Shown here piece by piece: positions 23,150 to 33,492 of a stretch of DNA of 64,000 nucleotides. Both the position numbers and the translations under genes were made by a program. Position 1 is the stretch's first letter. Every line of letters starts with the position of its first letter. The notes below the pieces were generated by a model. That model searched no databases and had not been told where the DNA came from. It saw only the letters and a program-made list of their open reading frames with translations. This DNA comes from Acanthococcus lagerstroemiae (Eukaryota > Arthropoda > Insecta > Hemiptera > Eriococcidae): positions 11,446,321-11,510,320 of the forward strand of contig CM063109.1 of assembly GCA_031841125.1 (NCBI GenBank). The letters are read 5' to 3'.

Positions 23150-24400
23150 GTAAAGTTCAACGTCGGTAACGCGAATACGGGACTAGGCACGTACGGGGGC
23201 ACGACTCGCGGAAGCTCTTTCTGTGGCGGCGGCGGCGACCCGCCGTCCACCATCACCGATTCGCACTTCACGGGCATGGCGCCGATCGCCGGGCCCAGAC
23301 CCAAAGCCATGGTCAACGACAGTGTGCTTCTCGTAATTTTACGTTCGACTCACGCAAGAACTGGACGACGACACCTCGAATCGCGGCCGCGTTCGCTTTT
23401 CACATCGCACCGGGGCCCTATCCGGCTCCGAGTCACCCTGAGCAGCACAAAAGGGCGCAGAAATGGCTAGTGCGACTCGCGAGAGCAAGCGGTCAGAAAT
23501 TTTGCGCGCGCGGCGATCGCCGAGAGAAAGAAAAAGCAAATTTCGCGATACTAGCGCCGAATTTGCAGAGAGTGCTATATTCGAAATACGACCTGATACG
23601 GACGAGGAGTGTGCAAGATCATTGTCGGATACATAACAAAACAATACTGCTTATAATATCCGTCTGTTAGCGCTACCCGGATCATCGTAAACGAGACACG
23701 CCTCGATTGGCTGATCGTCGGCGTCGCCATGGCGACCGCCAATCACGGGCCAGATATTGGAGAGTAAGCGTATACATTTCATAGGTGCTGATATCTACAA
23801 CCTGCGAGTAAACTGAGATTCGCATCGTTGCCGGCGGTGGGGATAGATAAACAACCGATATTTACCCCACCCCCTTCGCGTATGCCGGCCGCTGTACCGC
23901 TCTAGCCAACTACGCCGCTTACACTGCCGACCCTTTTTTTCTCCATTTTTTTCGCTCTTCGCGTGTATTTCGGATAAGTGTGTGCGTGAGCTGCGCTGAT
24001 GTTTTTTTGCTGTTTTATTCTTTCTTCTTCTTCTTTCTTTTTTCGGCTCTCTACCCCATCCGCTTATTTATCCGAATCCGATAGGATAGCGGCCGCGTCG
24101 TCGAAGGTAGAACGCGTTTACTATATATTTCGCGTCCGGGCATCGCGTCCCGCCGCATCCGGATAATTAGACGGCACTCGTCGCGTGTATAAACAAAGTC
24201 GAGATGCTGGCTTGCTGGAGTATACCGGATTCAGCCTCCAGCGCCGATCCGACTGTTCGATAATTGGCGAGAAGCTTGATCTTTTGCGGGCATTTTTACG
24301 CGCCGACAATATACATTTTTTTCCCGCAGCCACGGCAGAACTATTTTTTGAGCGTTACTTTGGAGCGTCACGAAAAAAGAACAGCTGATCGAGAGCGCTC
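23150..24400. promoter_or_regulatory. CpG-rich block, possible promoter region
   Basis: CpG is dense here (GGCGGCGGCGGCGACCCGCC near 23225; CGCGTCCGGGCATCGCGTCC near 24131), in contrast to the rest of the window. Two CCAAT-type boxes face each other at about 23705 (CGATTGGCTGAT) and 23740 (CCGCCAATCACG), a layout common at animal promoters. Short frames on both strands through 23276-24485 look like products of the composition. It lies upstream of the minus-strand candidate exons at 22.9-23.3 kb. Confidence 0.4.
23200..23304 (-). CDS. candidate upstream exon of the same minus-strand gene
   Basis: ATG at 23304 (context CCATGG just inside) opens a Gly/Pro-rich frame, MALGLGPAIGAMPVKCESV, with a short proline run. 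It reaches a donor-like CCCC|GTACGT about 90 bases before the acceptor at 23105, so a very short intron could join it to the exon at 22892-23104. The exact donor is uncertain. The opposite strand is also open across this block (23276-23470 +), so the orientation is not proven. Confidence 0.2.
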
Positions 24401-24604
24401 TTCCGACACGAATTCAGTGGTTGATATTTCCATGCGGAAATTTATTTTTCTTTTCTTTCAAAATCGGAGTTCTCATTGTTGCTGAATCCATTCCCAGGAT
24501 TATTTTCCTCTTTCCTCCTCCTCTGGGCTCCATAGGAGACTCAATTATTCAGTTTTGTTCCAATTTCCACGTTATTTATTATCTGAATAAGGTTTCCTTG
24601 TTGC

Positions 24605-25212
24605 TCAACTATAGACCACCTGCACATGCTAAAACAAATTATGGAAAAAACAGGGGAACACCAAACTGAATTACACTGGGCTTTTGCGGATTACGAGAAG
24701 GCTTTCGACTCTCTAAAACACAACTTTTTAATTAACACACATTACATAAACAAGGGGTCCCAGGCAAACTAATCTCACTAATTAACGATATGTATTCATA
24801 TCTGAAAGCGAGAATAGTCACAGAACGACCGGGTCGATACTTTGCCGTGGACAGGGGGGTAAAACAGGGCGATCCCCTGTCTCACATTCTAGATGAACTG
24901 GGAAAATAAAGGACTTTTGATACATGGAAATAGACTGAATAATCTAAGATTCTGGCTTATATTGGGGAAAAGATAGAGCTGGTACAAGAAATTAAATATT
25001 TAGGGCACATGATCTCATTTAATAAAACTAAAAATTTTGATCTTGATACGAGAATAGTCAACTGTTAGAAAAAATTCTGGTCTTTGAAAACAATTTTTAA
25101 ATATAATTTTTCGAGGAGACATAAAGGGAAAATCCTGAACAGCTGTGTCTTTCCCACCCTGTCGTACGAGTGTCAGACCTGGTCGCTCACCAAACAAGAA
25201 GAAAAGTACTTA
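24605..25212 (+). mobile_element. RTE-like LINE reverse-transcriptase fragment, decayed
   Basis: Translating with frame changes gives RT motif A (WAFADYEKAFDSL), a palm segment with LINDMYSYLKARIVTE, motif B (GVKQGDPLS), then a deletion that removes motif C. A thumb/connection region follows (KYLGHMISFNK, then RRHKGKILNSCVFPTLSYE). Stops and frameshifts make it non-functional. It is closely related to the minus-strand element at 42.7-44.4 kb. A piece of a different RT interrupts it at 25213, and its C-terminal part resumes at about 25500. Confidence 0.85.
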
Positions 25213-25345
25213 GGTGACATTCGTTGATATTGAACAAGCTTTTGACAATGTTAAATGGAATAAAATGTTTGATATTCTAAAATACCCAAAACATTTTATA
25301 TGCTTTCGTACCCTAATAAAAAATGAAGAGCTGAATCATACGGAT
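25213..25345 (+). mobile_element. fragment of a second RT (motif A region)
   Basis: It encodes TFVDIEQAFDNVKWNKMFDI followed by ILKYPKHF, which corresponds to RT motif A (the D of VDIEQAFD) and the following helix. It comes from an element different from the one it interrupts. A dispersed repeat follows directly. Confidence 0.7.
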
Positions 25346-25351
25346 TGGCTT

Positions 25352-25433
25352 CGTGTCGGGGGGCATGGAAATTTCTATCAACAACACGGCTGCAAATTGT
25401 AAAATGTCAACCACTGAATTCGTGTCGGGGGAG
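25352..25433. repeat. dispersed 65-80 bp repeat R65
   Basis: It carries GGAAATTTCTATCAACAACA and is bounded by two copies of TTCGTGTCGGGG. Related sequence is at 24405-24440 (reverse orientation, GACACGAATTCAGTGGTTGA), 44372-44436 and 45441-45505. Confidence 0.65.
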
Positions 25434-25499
25434 CGAGTCGGATTTTTGTTAGGTTTTTCGTTACGGTTTTTCTCAAATATACCCAGCAGTAAAAGCATA

Positions 25500-25925
25500 T
25501 AAAATGCTAAAAATAGAGACCCATCAAAATAATACGCGGAAAGAGCAATTTTGAGTATATTAAGAGGAGGGATAAGAAAAAAATTTCCGAAATAAAAAAT
25601 TAGCTCAACTACAAACTAAACTTCCTACACGCGATAAAGAGGCTGAAGTGGGATTGGGCGGAACACCTGGCTAGGATGAATAACAGCAGATGAGCAAAAT
25701 TAACCTCGAACTGGTTTCTGAAGGGGGCAGAAAAAAAAGGGAAACAAAGAATCAGATGGGGGGATGAGTTTGACAAAATGTTAAAACACCAGGACTACCA
25801 AAGAATTGCATGGTATAGAGGGAAATGGACGCACTTGAGAGAGGCCTTTGCCCAGCAGAAGGCAACTAAACTTTTGGTTCAGTACTATATTTATTCATAT
25901 AATAAAAGCATATTGAATTGAATTG
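25500..25925 (+). mobile_element. 3' end of the RTE-like LINE
   Basis: Frame-shifted C-terminal sequence includes LKWDWAEHLARM, KQRIRWGDEFDKML and WTHLREAFAQQKATK, the typical RTE-type C-terminus. It is followed by a short 3' UTR (ACTTTTGGTTCAGTACTATA) and ends at TTGAATTGAATTG. The same 3' UTR recurs at 56391-56475. Confidence 0.85.
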
Positions 25926-25936
25926 AAGGTTTCCTT

Positions 25937-26104
25937 GAGTCGCTGAGTTCATTTTCGGAGTTCTCAACTTTGTCCTTCTTACTCTTTGGGCTCCAAAGCG
26001 GAATAATCTTCAATCATTCTAAATTCAATGTCAATTAACTCCCTGTGAAGCCCAAAGGGTAACGGGGAGGCGAGAAAAAACTCCAAAAATGAACTCAGCG
26101 ACCC
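25937..26104. repeat. foldback hairpin, arms about 58 bp
   Basis: The left arm (GTCGCTGAGTTCATTTTCGG to ACTCTTTGGGCT) and the right arm (AGCCCAAAGGGT to CCAAAAATGAACTCAGCGAC) are reverse complements separated by about 50 bp. It starts directly after the LINE 3' end. Confidence 0.7.
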
Positions 26105-26481
26105 AAAAACTCTTATTGTTTTCTTTCTTTTTCTGTCTGTCTATCTGGTGGTCCCGATGCGCAAAAACCCGTCCCGGAAAAGCTCTCCTTTTGTAATCCT
26201 TCGGCTACCTGGGTAACTGACGAGTAACTACAAGGCTACATGGGTAACTAGAGGGTTATTCTCTTCTCTCCTCATTTCCAGTTCCGTTCAGTGGTACCTA
26301 TTGCGTGAAACTAATTCGTATGATTTAGCTCTTCATGGTCACACGTCAGTTTACAATTCAGTTCAGTGGTCCACATTTCCATGGACATTTTTATTTCTTC
26401 TAGCCATCTTCAGTATTTAATAGAGATTTCAATGGAAATTTTGACATTGTCATGTTTTTGCTTTGGCACATAAACGAAAAA

Positions 26482-28079
26482 TTCTTGGTGTCGGTTGGAA
26501 AGGCATTCTGTTGAAACATGTCGCAAACGGATCTGCAACTATAGGAGAGCATTTTCATGTCTCGATTTTAATATTATCAACTTCTCAGTAATCGATTATA
26601 GGTAATTGAATTGGTGAGAACCAAAAGGGGGAAAGTCCAAAATTATCATTTTTGACTTTTAGATGGAAATTGGGGTATTGAAGTATCGCGGATCGACTGG
26701 TGTGGTTGAAATTTCGCAAAACCGCCGGAAAAGTTTTTGGGAACCAAAAGGGGTCAAGTCCAATGCAATTCCACTAACATTTTCATCTCTACCTGTTTTC
26801 TTTACTGCCATGAGCTAGCAAACATACCGAATTGTGAAATGCGTGATTTCAAACTTTCGCTACCTTGAAAAGCGATTTACTAAAAATTTTATAACTCTCG
26901 GGTAGAGTTGGCAGGTATATACATTTTACATGTAAAATAGTCGATGTAAAATAACTTTTTATTTTACACAACATGTAAAATAAATCAAAATGAGTAAAAA
27001 AAAATTGAAGTTTAATTTTTGAATTAAAATTTTTATAACTTACACGCAACTATAGAACTACAGTCAAAAATGGGCATCTCCTTTATTATTCGATCTTATA
27101 ATTTATACTCCTAAAATTCACCACAGGTAACTCATAAAAAAGTAGAATGTTTTATAAAAAGTAAATTACAAAACACAAGTATAAAAAAATTTAAAAAAAT
27201 ACTAAGCAATTCAGGTCACAACAAATTTTAACATTTTTCGCCAAATTTCTTAAAATTTAAACTTAGAATTAAAAATTTTCAAAGAACAAAAACTAACGAA
27301 AAATAATTATTAATAAATCTTGTAAATTCTATTTAAAAAAAATCATCGGACTTTGTGGTATCAGGAATTTTTATTTAAACTATTCTATTTGTTTTATTTT
27401 ACCGTCAAAATTTAATTAATTTAATCTCCATTATTTATCTCATAATTCCTTTTCAATTTTTCATTCTCATTTCTTATCATATTATTATCATCTATCAATC
27501 ATCAATTATATAGTTTTCTTTTCACAGTTTCCATCAATTTTACGTTTTACGTACATTTTACATGTAAAATTCCAACCCTGCTCTCAGCGACTTTGGTCAG
27601 TTCTAACGGAATCAACGCTAAAATGATGCACTTAAGTGTAGGAATAAGTTCCATTCGATTCCCGGCGAAAAGAGAAAAAAATGTTCAGATTAGGAACCAA
27701 AAGGGGCTAAAGTTCACTTTTTTTTAGGAGGCATATCTCTGGTGCACCTGAAATTTTTACGTAATTGTCTTAAAAGTCGTGTCTTGTGGTCTTCTTTCAA
27801 TGCCCTCAAACACGTTTCCCGAAATTTTTGGGTTTTCGAATAAAAAAGTTTTTTGTGTCTCCTGAAAAATGCAAAAAATGGACTGACCCCCTTTTGGTTC
27901 TCATCAATTCAATTGTCCCTGATATTCTCGATTCTTATATTCGATTACTGAGAAGTCGATATTAACCTCGATTGCTGATAATTCGATATTAAAATCGAGA
28001 CATGAAAATGCTCTCCTGTAGTTGCAGATCTGTCTGCGACATGTTTCAACAGAATGCCTTTTCGACCGACACCAAAAAT
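26482..28079. mobile_element. 1.6-kb DNA element with long inverted arms
   Basis: The left arm (26482-26640) and right arm (27881-28079) are reverse complements over about 160-200 bp. They share TTGGTGTCGGT, GGCATTCTGTTGAAACATGT, GAGAGCATTTTCATGTCTCG and GAGAACCAAAAGGGGG. The right arm has a longer GATATTAATATCGA-rich segment that the left arm has lost. Inner copies of GGGAACCAAAAGGGG lie at about 26737 and 27690. No transposase is seen. A hAT-like element is nested inside. Confidence 0.75.
26903..27580. mobile_element. 678-bp nested hAT-like element, family G
   Basis: The ends are TAGAGTTGG and CCAACCCTG, with subterminal inverted TTTTACATGTAAAA words on both sides. The flanking 8-mers CTCTCGGG (26895-26902) and CTCTCAGC (27581-27588) match at 6 of 8. 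The interior is very AT-rich. It inserted into the long-armed element at 26482-28079 and so is younger than it. Confidence 0.65.
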
Positions 28080-28265
28080 CCAGACGAATTTCCATGGAAA
28101 ATCTTTAAATATAAGACATATCCGTGTGTCAATGTATCTGCATTCAGTGTATCAATTTACTGATTTTATAGCGACCTTGCTGAGGGAAAGGAAGGAGGTT
28201 AAAGTATGATTTTCAAAGGGGCAAGCTCAATTTGTTATATATTTTTCGGAGGACTATAGGGAGTC

Positions 28266-30581
28266 ATGATTGTATGCAGTGATCTGACCGAATTCATTCA
28301 GCTAGCTAACATGTACTCACACAATTGCATACTTAACCAATATGGAAAAACTCTTGACATAGTCATTGGAACCTTACAATCTATTAACGTACAACAGACC
28401 GAATCCATAGTTCCAAATGCTGACATTCATCACCCACCCCTTGAAATACAGATTCCTAATGCCGCTTTCTTTACAATTCAATCATACTTGGCTTGTAATA
28501 GGAAGGACGAACTTAATTTTCGTAAAGGTAATTTCCTTGCCCTTTATTACAGATTACGGGATCAAAATTGGGAGAATGTTCTCCAAACCACAGATGTAGA
28601 TTCAGCTGTAGATATATTTGACAGCATAATCAAAACGATACTACAGGACACAATACCTAAAAAATCCAAAAACTTTCAAAGAAATTTTCCTCCCTGGTTT
28701 ACAGGTTCGCGGATACATAAAATTAAACTTAAAGAACAAGCTAGAAGGAAACTAAGAAAACATCCTGATAATATTTATTTTTTACAACGGTATCGTGCAC
28801 TGCGCAAAGAGAGTAAACGTCTCATCGCTCTTGCCCGGCAAAACTTTGAAAACAACATTGAAAATAGTATGTTGCAGGATCCAAGAAAGTTCTGGAACTA
28901 TGTATCTTCTAAAAGAAAAGGTCCAGGAAACAGTCGAGTTTTTAAATATGGGAATGAAATTCTAACGACCTCTGAAGAAATCGTAGGAGCATTTGCCAGA
29001 CACTTCTCCTCTGTATACTCCAAACCAAATAATAATCCAATGCAATCATCAGCCCATCACAATAAGCTCTCAATTGATGTTAAAAGGATTAGCGCCCATG
29101 ACATTATGGTGGCACTTCGGCGACTTCCTCCAAAGACAACCGTTGGACCGGATGGTGTGCCCCAATTCATTTTTAAGGCCTGTAAAGACTTTTTGATAAA
29201 TCCACTCGAGCATATCTATAATTTGATAATAAGCAAAGCAATGTACCCCTCCGCATGGAAGATAGCCAAGATTATACCTATTCCAAAAGGTAATCATAAC
29301 TACGAAATCGTTAAATACAGACCTATATCCCTGCTTCCCATTGCAAACAAAATTTTCGAAACCATTCTATATGACAAAATATACGATCAAGTAAAATATG
29401 CATTAATAGACCAACAGCATGGCTTTATCACTGGAAAATCCATTCTTACCAATCTAACTAAATTCGTTGATTTTCTGTCTTTTACTATCGATTCTGGATT
29501 GCAAACAGACGTTGTCTACACAGATTTTCAGAAAGCGTTTGACAGGGTCGACCACAAAATCCTACTTGCGAAGCTTAAACAGATTGGATTTTCGGTGACA
29601 TTAGTGCGTCTAATGGGATCATATCTTCAAAATCGGACTCAATATGTACAGTTCGGGGGGATGAAGTCTGCACCATTCGTGAGTATGTCTGGGGTGCCAC
29701 AAGGATCTAATCTCGGACCTCTCTTATTTAACGTTTTCATAAATGATATTGACGAAACTATAAAGAATTCTGAGTTTATTTTGTACGCTGATGACCTTAA
29801 AATATATAAAGTTATTCAATCGTTTACAGATGTTACTCTACTGCAGAGAGACCTCGATGCTTTCACTCGTTGGTGTGATCAAAACAATTTATCTTTGAAC
29901 TTAAATAAATGTGTACAAATCTCATACACTAGAAAGAAAACACCACTGCAATATAATTACACGTTGAAAACGCATAAACTCGAGGTTGTAACTGAAATCA
30001 GAGACTTGGGTGTAACTATGGATTCTGCTTTGACATTCACTTCCCATATAACAACAATGCGTAACAAAGCAAAATCCATGCTCGGCCTAATTTTTCGTTT
30101 TTCATCATCATTCTCACGCTACGAAACTCTGCTCATTCTCTACTACGCGCTGGTACGGTCTCACCTTGAGTTCGCCTCACCTATTTGGCATCCCGCTCAA
30201 CAAGGCATAAGTCGATCCTTGGAACAGATACAAAAACGATTCCTTCGATACCTTTATTTTAAAATGTTTCAGTACTACCCACACGACATAACTTATAACG
30301 AAATTCTTGCTGGATTCCAAATTCAATCTTTAGCGATTCGTAGAGATATAGCATCAATCCGATATGTCCATGATCTCCTAGTTAACAAAATTTCTGACCC
30401 ATATCAGTTATCAAAACTTAATATTACGGTGCCGCGGCCCTCGCAGAGGAATTATAAACTTTTTAAAATACCTTTTTGTCGGACTGAAATATTCAAAAAT
30501 TCGCCAACAGTGAGGGGCATGAGGTTAGTCAATGACTTACTACAAATGGACCTACTATCGACTTTCTCGACCTGCAGATAA
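28266..30581 (+). CDS. non-LTR retrotransposon ORF2 (endonuclease C-terminus plus reverse transcriptase)
   Basis: This 771-codon uninterrupted frame encodes the replication enzyme of a LINE, which nicks target DNA and copies its own RNA at the nick. Residues about 1-60 match the end of the APE-type endonuclease (GKTLDIVIG, then DIHHPPL at the position of the usual SDHxP motif). A basic linker follows (130-240). The RT domain has GPDGVP at about 294-299, motif A with its aspartate in YTDFQKAFDRVDH (418-430), motif B GVPQGSNLGPLLF (476-488) and catalytic YADD (507-510), then the thumb (LVRSHLEFASPIWHP). It ends with a C-terminal segment including CRTEIFKNSPTVRGMRL. The style is Jockey/CR1-like rather than RTE. 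The start ATG is simply the first in the retained part: the real ORF began further upstream and was lost by 5' truncation. All catalytic residues are intact, so the copy is young. Confidence 0.95.
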   Translation: MIVCSDLTEFIQLANMYSHNCILNQYGKTLDIVIGTLQSINVQQTESIVPNADIHHPPLEIQIPNAAFFTIQSYLACNRKDELNFRKGNFLALYYRLRDQNWENVLQTTDVDSAVDIFDSIIKTILQDTIPKKSKNFQRNFPPWFTGSRIHKIKLKEQARRKLRKHPDNIYFLQRYRALRKESKRLIALARQNFENNIENSMLQDPRKFWNYVSSKRKGPGNSRVFKYGNEILTTSEEIVGAFARHFSSVYSKPNNNPMQSSAHHNKLSIDVKRISAHDIMVALRRLPPKTTVGPDGVPQFIFKACKDFLINPLEHIYNLIISKAMYPSAWKIAKIIPIPKGNHNYEIVKYRPISLLPIANKIFETILYDKIYDQVKYALIDQQHGFITGKSILTNLTKFVDFLSFTIDSGLQTDVVYTDFQKAFDRVDHKILLAKLKQIGFSVTLVRLMGSYLQNRTQYVQFGGMKSAPFVSMSGVPQGSNLGPLLFNVFINDIDETIKNSEFILYADDLKIYKVIQSFTDVTLLQRDLDAFTRWCDQNNLSLNLNKCVQISYTRKKTPLQYNYTLKTHKLEVVTEIRDLGVTMDSALTFTSHITTMRNKAKSMLGLIFRFSSSFSRYETLLILYYALVRSHLEFASPIWHPAQQGISRSLEQIQKRFLRYLYFKMFQYYPHDITYNEILAGFQIQSLAIRRDIASIRYVHDLLVNKISDPYQLSKLNITVPRPSQRNYKLFKIPFCRTEIFKNSPTVRGMRLVNDLLQMDLLSTFSTCR

Positions 30582-31043
30582 ACCCCGACTTATACGGGTT
30601 CTGAAATCTCTTCGTTGACCCGCACGGCTTGGAGCAGTAGGGGCAGGGGCGGTGAGGACCCGAGATGTGAATAAGATGCAACAGCATGAGGCGGAGTATA
30701 ATCAAGCGAGTGTGTGTGTGTGTGGGGGGGGGGTGTATGAATGAATGAATGTATGTGTGTAGGTTAATGAGGATGAGTGTGTCCGGGGATTGTATGGGTG
30801 TGCGGGTGTGTGTATGTACGCGTGCGAGTGGTGTGAGTGGTGCGCGGCAGGCCACAGGATTTTTTTTTTTTTTTTTTAGTGGTTTGTTTCTTTTTTTGTT
30901 TTGTTTTTTGTTTGTTTTGATTATTATTTTTTATTATTTCTTTTTTTTTCTCTCTCTCTTCTTAATTTTGTTTTAATTTTTCATGCTCTCCCCTTCCCTG
31001 TAACTGGCCACCTGGCTGTTGGAAAGGGGAGCAAAATATACAA

Positions 31044-31079
<36 letters not shown>

Positions 31080-31080
31080 G
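31044..31080 (+). repeat. (ATT)n tail of the LINE
   Basis: About twelve TTA/ATT units directly follow the LINE 3' UTR. Confidence 0.95.
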
Positions 31081-31099
31081 TGCAGAAACCTATTTAAAC

Positions 31100-31713
31100 C
31101 AGGGTCGGCAATCTGAAACTGAATCTGAATTTCGAAGTTTAAGAAATTGTTCTGTCTCGGAAGCCGAATCCAGAAGCTAAGTGTATAATCACTTTGCGAG
31201 GGAAAAGCCGAAACTGAAGTTCATAATACAATTTTACTGAAGCTGAAACGAAGCCATAATGTATTAGATTTTAATGGCTTCGGTTTCCACTTAATGTCAT
31301 ACTGCCGTGATCCGTGATACGGGATTTTGACGTATACCCCCTTGAAAATGTCCCGGGAAAAATACCTAAAGCTTGCTAGTACTAGGGTACAGTATACCAG
31401 TATTAACTATTAAGTATTAACACTTTTCAATGATCGAAAGATCGAACCTCTTGTCTCAGATCAGTGCGGTTGTAACTCGTGAACATTTTTTGTATTAGAA
31501 GAAAAATGAGATGACCAGATGAAAAGAAGTTGAAACTCGAAGCTGAATCCGAAACTGAAGCTGAGGTAATCATATTAGTGAAGCTGTATCCGAAATCGGG
31601 AGTACAACATCACAGACCTTTCTGAAGTCAGAACCGAATCTGAAAGATCCTTCCATCTTGCAATTAAGCTGAATCTGAATCTAAGTTCATAAGTTTCGGC
31701 TTTCCCAACCCTG
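31100..31713. mobile_element. 614-bp hAT-like MITE, family H
   Basis: The termini are CAGGGTCGGCAA and TTCCCAACCCTG, classic hAT-type ends. The flanks ATTTAAAC (31092-31099) and CTTTAAAC (31714-31721) match at 7 of 8. The interior is built from degenerate GAAGCTGAATCYGAAACTGA units (about 31105-31300 and 31530-31690). It has no transposase. Confidence 0.9.
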
Positions 31714-31914
31714 CTTTAAACTGCTTGTCTTACTATTCTTCCCTTTAGTGGCGGCAACTTAGCTTGTTAGTATGTGTAGCTACCAAAAAAACAGTTGCTG
31801 TTTTCAACTTTTATAGCAGTATTTACCTGCATAGGTATATTCAACACAATAATATCACTTAGATAGTATTTGTACGATTCTAATGGCACGAACATCTCGT
31901 TTCTTGTTAATGGA

Positions 31915-32412
31915 TAAAAAAAACAATGGAAGGACGAAGTTAAATACCTAGACCAAATAATCTAGTTTACAGACCAAATAGGAAAAGAACTATCTAACAG
32001 AGTACAAAAGAGATGGAGCAGATTCTAGGGACTGAAAAATATATTCAGAGGAGAAACAATAATTATGTTAAAGAGTAATGTATGGGAGAGTTGTATACGA
32101 TCATCATTAAATTAGGGTGCACAAACCTGGGCTCTGATTAGCTCAGTAGCTCAGACTCAGCCAGGTTAAGGTGCCTAAAAACTGAAAATGGAAATACGCA
32201 GTTCATATTGCCTGACCCTAGTAACAAGTAAAAGGACAAAGCAGGAAGTTGGACACCTTAGGGTAAGAAGAGTAGATAGACCAATCACCAGGTAGAAAGA
32301 TGAATTCAGAAGGGGAGTATGAAGTAAGTAGAGATAGTCGGCCTTCAATAAAAAATTATGGAGGGACCGCGGAGAAGCATATTCTCAAAAATGGGTGGAG
32401 GCAAGATGTTGA
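31915..32412 (+). mobile_element. RTE-like LINE C-terminal fragment
   Basis: With frameshifts and stops it reads KYLDQII, then RVQKRWSRF, FRGETIIMLKSNVWESC, GAQTWAL and a final WRDRGEAYSQK. This corresponds to the region after RT motif C in the 42.7-44.4 kb element. Non-functional. Confidence 0.75.
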
Positions 32413-33218
32413 GGTACCCCTACAGTACGGTCATACAATGTCAGTAATTATTCTAGATGTCGATTATAAGTAACACGTGCATCTGTGAACCTCATGTTGT
32501 ATAATAACAATAATAATACATAGTACTTGTAATTACTCAACAGCATTTATAAGGTGTCACAGCTTGTAACATAATTACTTAACAACATATCTTAAATTGT
32601 CTTTCTGCAACTGGAAGTAGGACAACATGTTACCATACGTGTATAATGGTTTTCCTACCCTAGGAATTGAAACGGCGAAGATACTGATAAACACTATTTT
32701 TTAACGTTGATTGTGAATTTTTTGCCTCGGCATTTCAAAATGAATAACCATTATGATTTTCAGTAAATAATAGAGAACAGTTATGCCAACTACTACAAAA
32801 AAGAAATAAATAAATAAAGACTGATCGGGTATAAGGTTATCAGACATACTCTTTTTAACATGCGACTTTGAAGTATACTCTTTCTTTCTTACTCCAAGTA
32901 CTCTTAAGTGCTATTTCCCAAATTTTAACTTCAAAAAAAAAAAAAGTTTTAAAAACGTATACAAAGAAAGAAAAATTGAAATGGTTCAGCAAGCAATCAC
33001 CAGCGTAATATATCATTTTTCGATTTCACACCTCCGATCTCCAAACTTCAATTATGAGCAGACGTAACTTCTGTTAGGTACGTAGGTTGAAAAATTAAAG
33101 CTTACAACAATTACCTTAAACACTTTTTTTGTCTTCTGGGAGTTCTTCATAAAAATTACGACAGTTTCCAGTTCCAGGAGCAATTCAACAAAACCAGGGC
33201 AGTATCGAAGCCAATTTA
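32413..33218. other. gene-free stretch
   Basis: AT-rich sequence with an A-run near 32935. No feature was recognised. Confidence 0.45.
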
Positions 33219-33492
33219 ATGGGTGGCGAATCAAAAAAATCCGAACTATTGAACAAAATGTGCATAGACTGCAATACTATCATCACAGTTCACCATATGA
33301 TACACGACTGCCCTAAATACCAGCAACATGAACGCCCAACACTATCTCTCAGCCTCAAATTCGACGACATCGCAGATTTAGTATATCTAATTGTAAAAAC
33401 TGGATTGTATAAAATCCTTGTAAACAGTACCCACTGTCACGAACATAGCCACTAGGCAGTATCTCCTTAAATGAAATAAAAAAAAAAATCAA
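33219..33492 (+). mobile_element. 3' end of an I/Jockey-type LINE
   Basis: A 78-codon frame contains CIDCNTIITVHHMIHDCPKY, the C-x2-C...H...C knuckle found at the C-terminus of I- and Jockey-like retrotransposon polyproteins. The short tail includes DIADLVYLIVKTGLYKIL. The stop is followed by AAATGAAATA and a run of A, consistent with the tail of a severely 5'-truncated insertion. Confidence 0.75.

Larger units (their letters stand above)
28262..31080 (+). mobile_element. 5'-truncated Jockey/CR1-like LINE copy
   Basis: Homology to the endonuclease begins at about 28266, directly after unrelated sequence with stops in all relevant frames. After the ORF comes a 3' UTR with a GT-rich stretch (30713-30850), poly-T and CT-rich tracts (30859-30960) and the sequence GGAAAGGGGAGCAAAATATA. 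The copy ends in about twelve ATT units (31044-31080). A simple-repeat tail and 5' truncation are marks of target-primed reverse transcription. A target duplication could not be fixed by eye. Confidence 0.9.

Noticed and set aside
30529..31116. Open frames in the LINE 3' region
   Set aside because: They translate the GT-rich, poly-T and (ATT)n simple sequence of the LINE 3' UTR.
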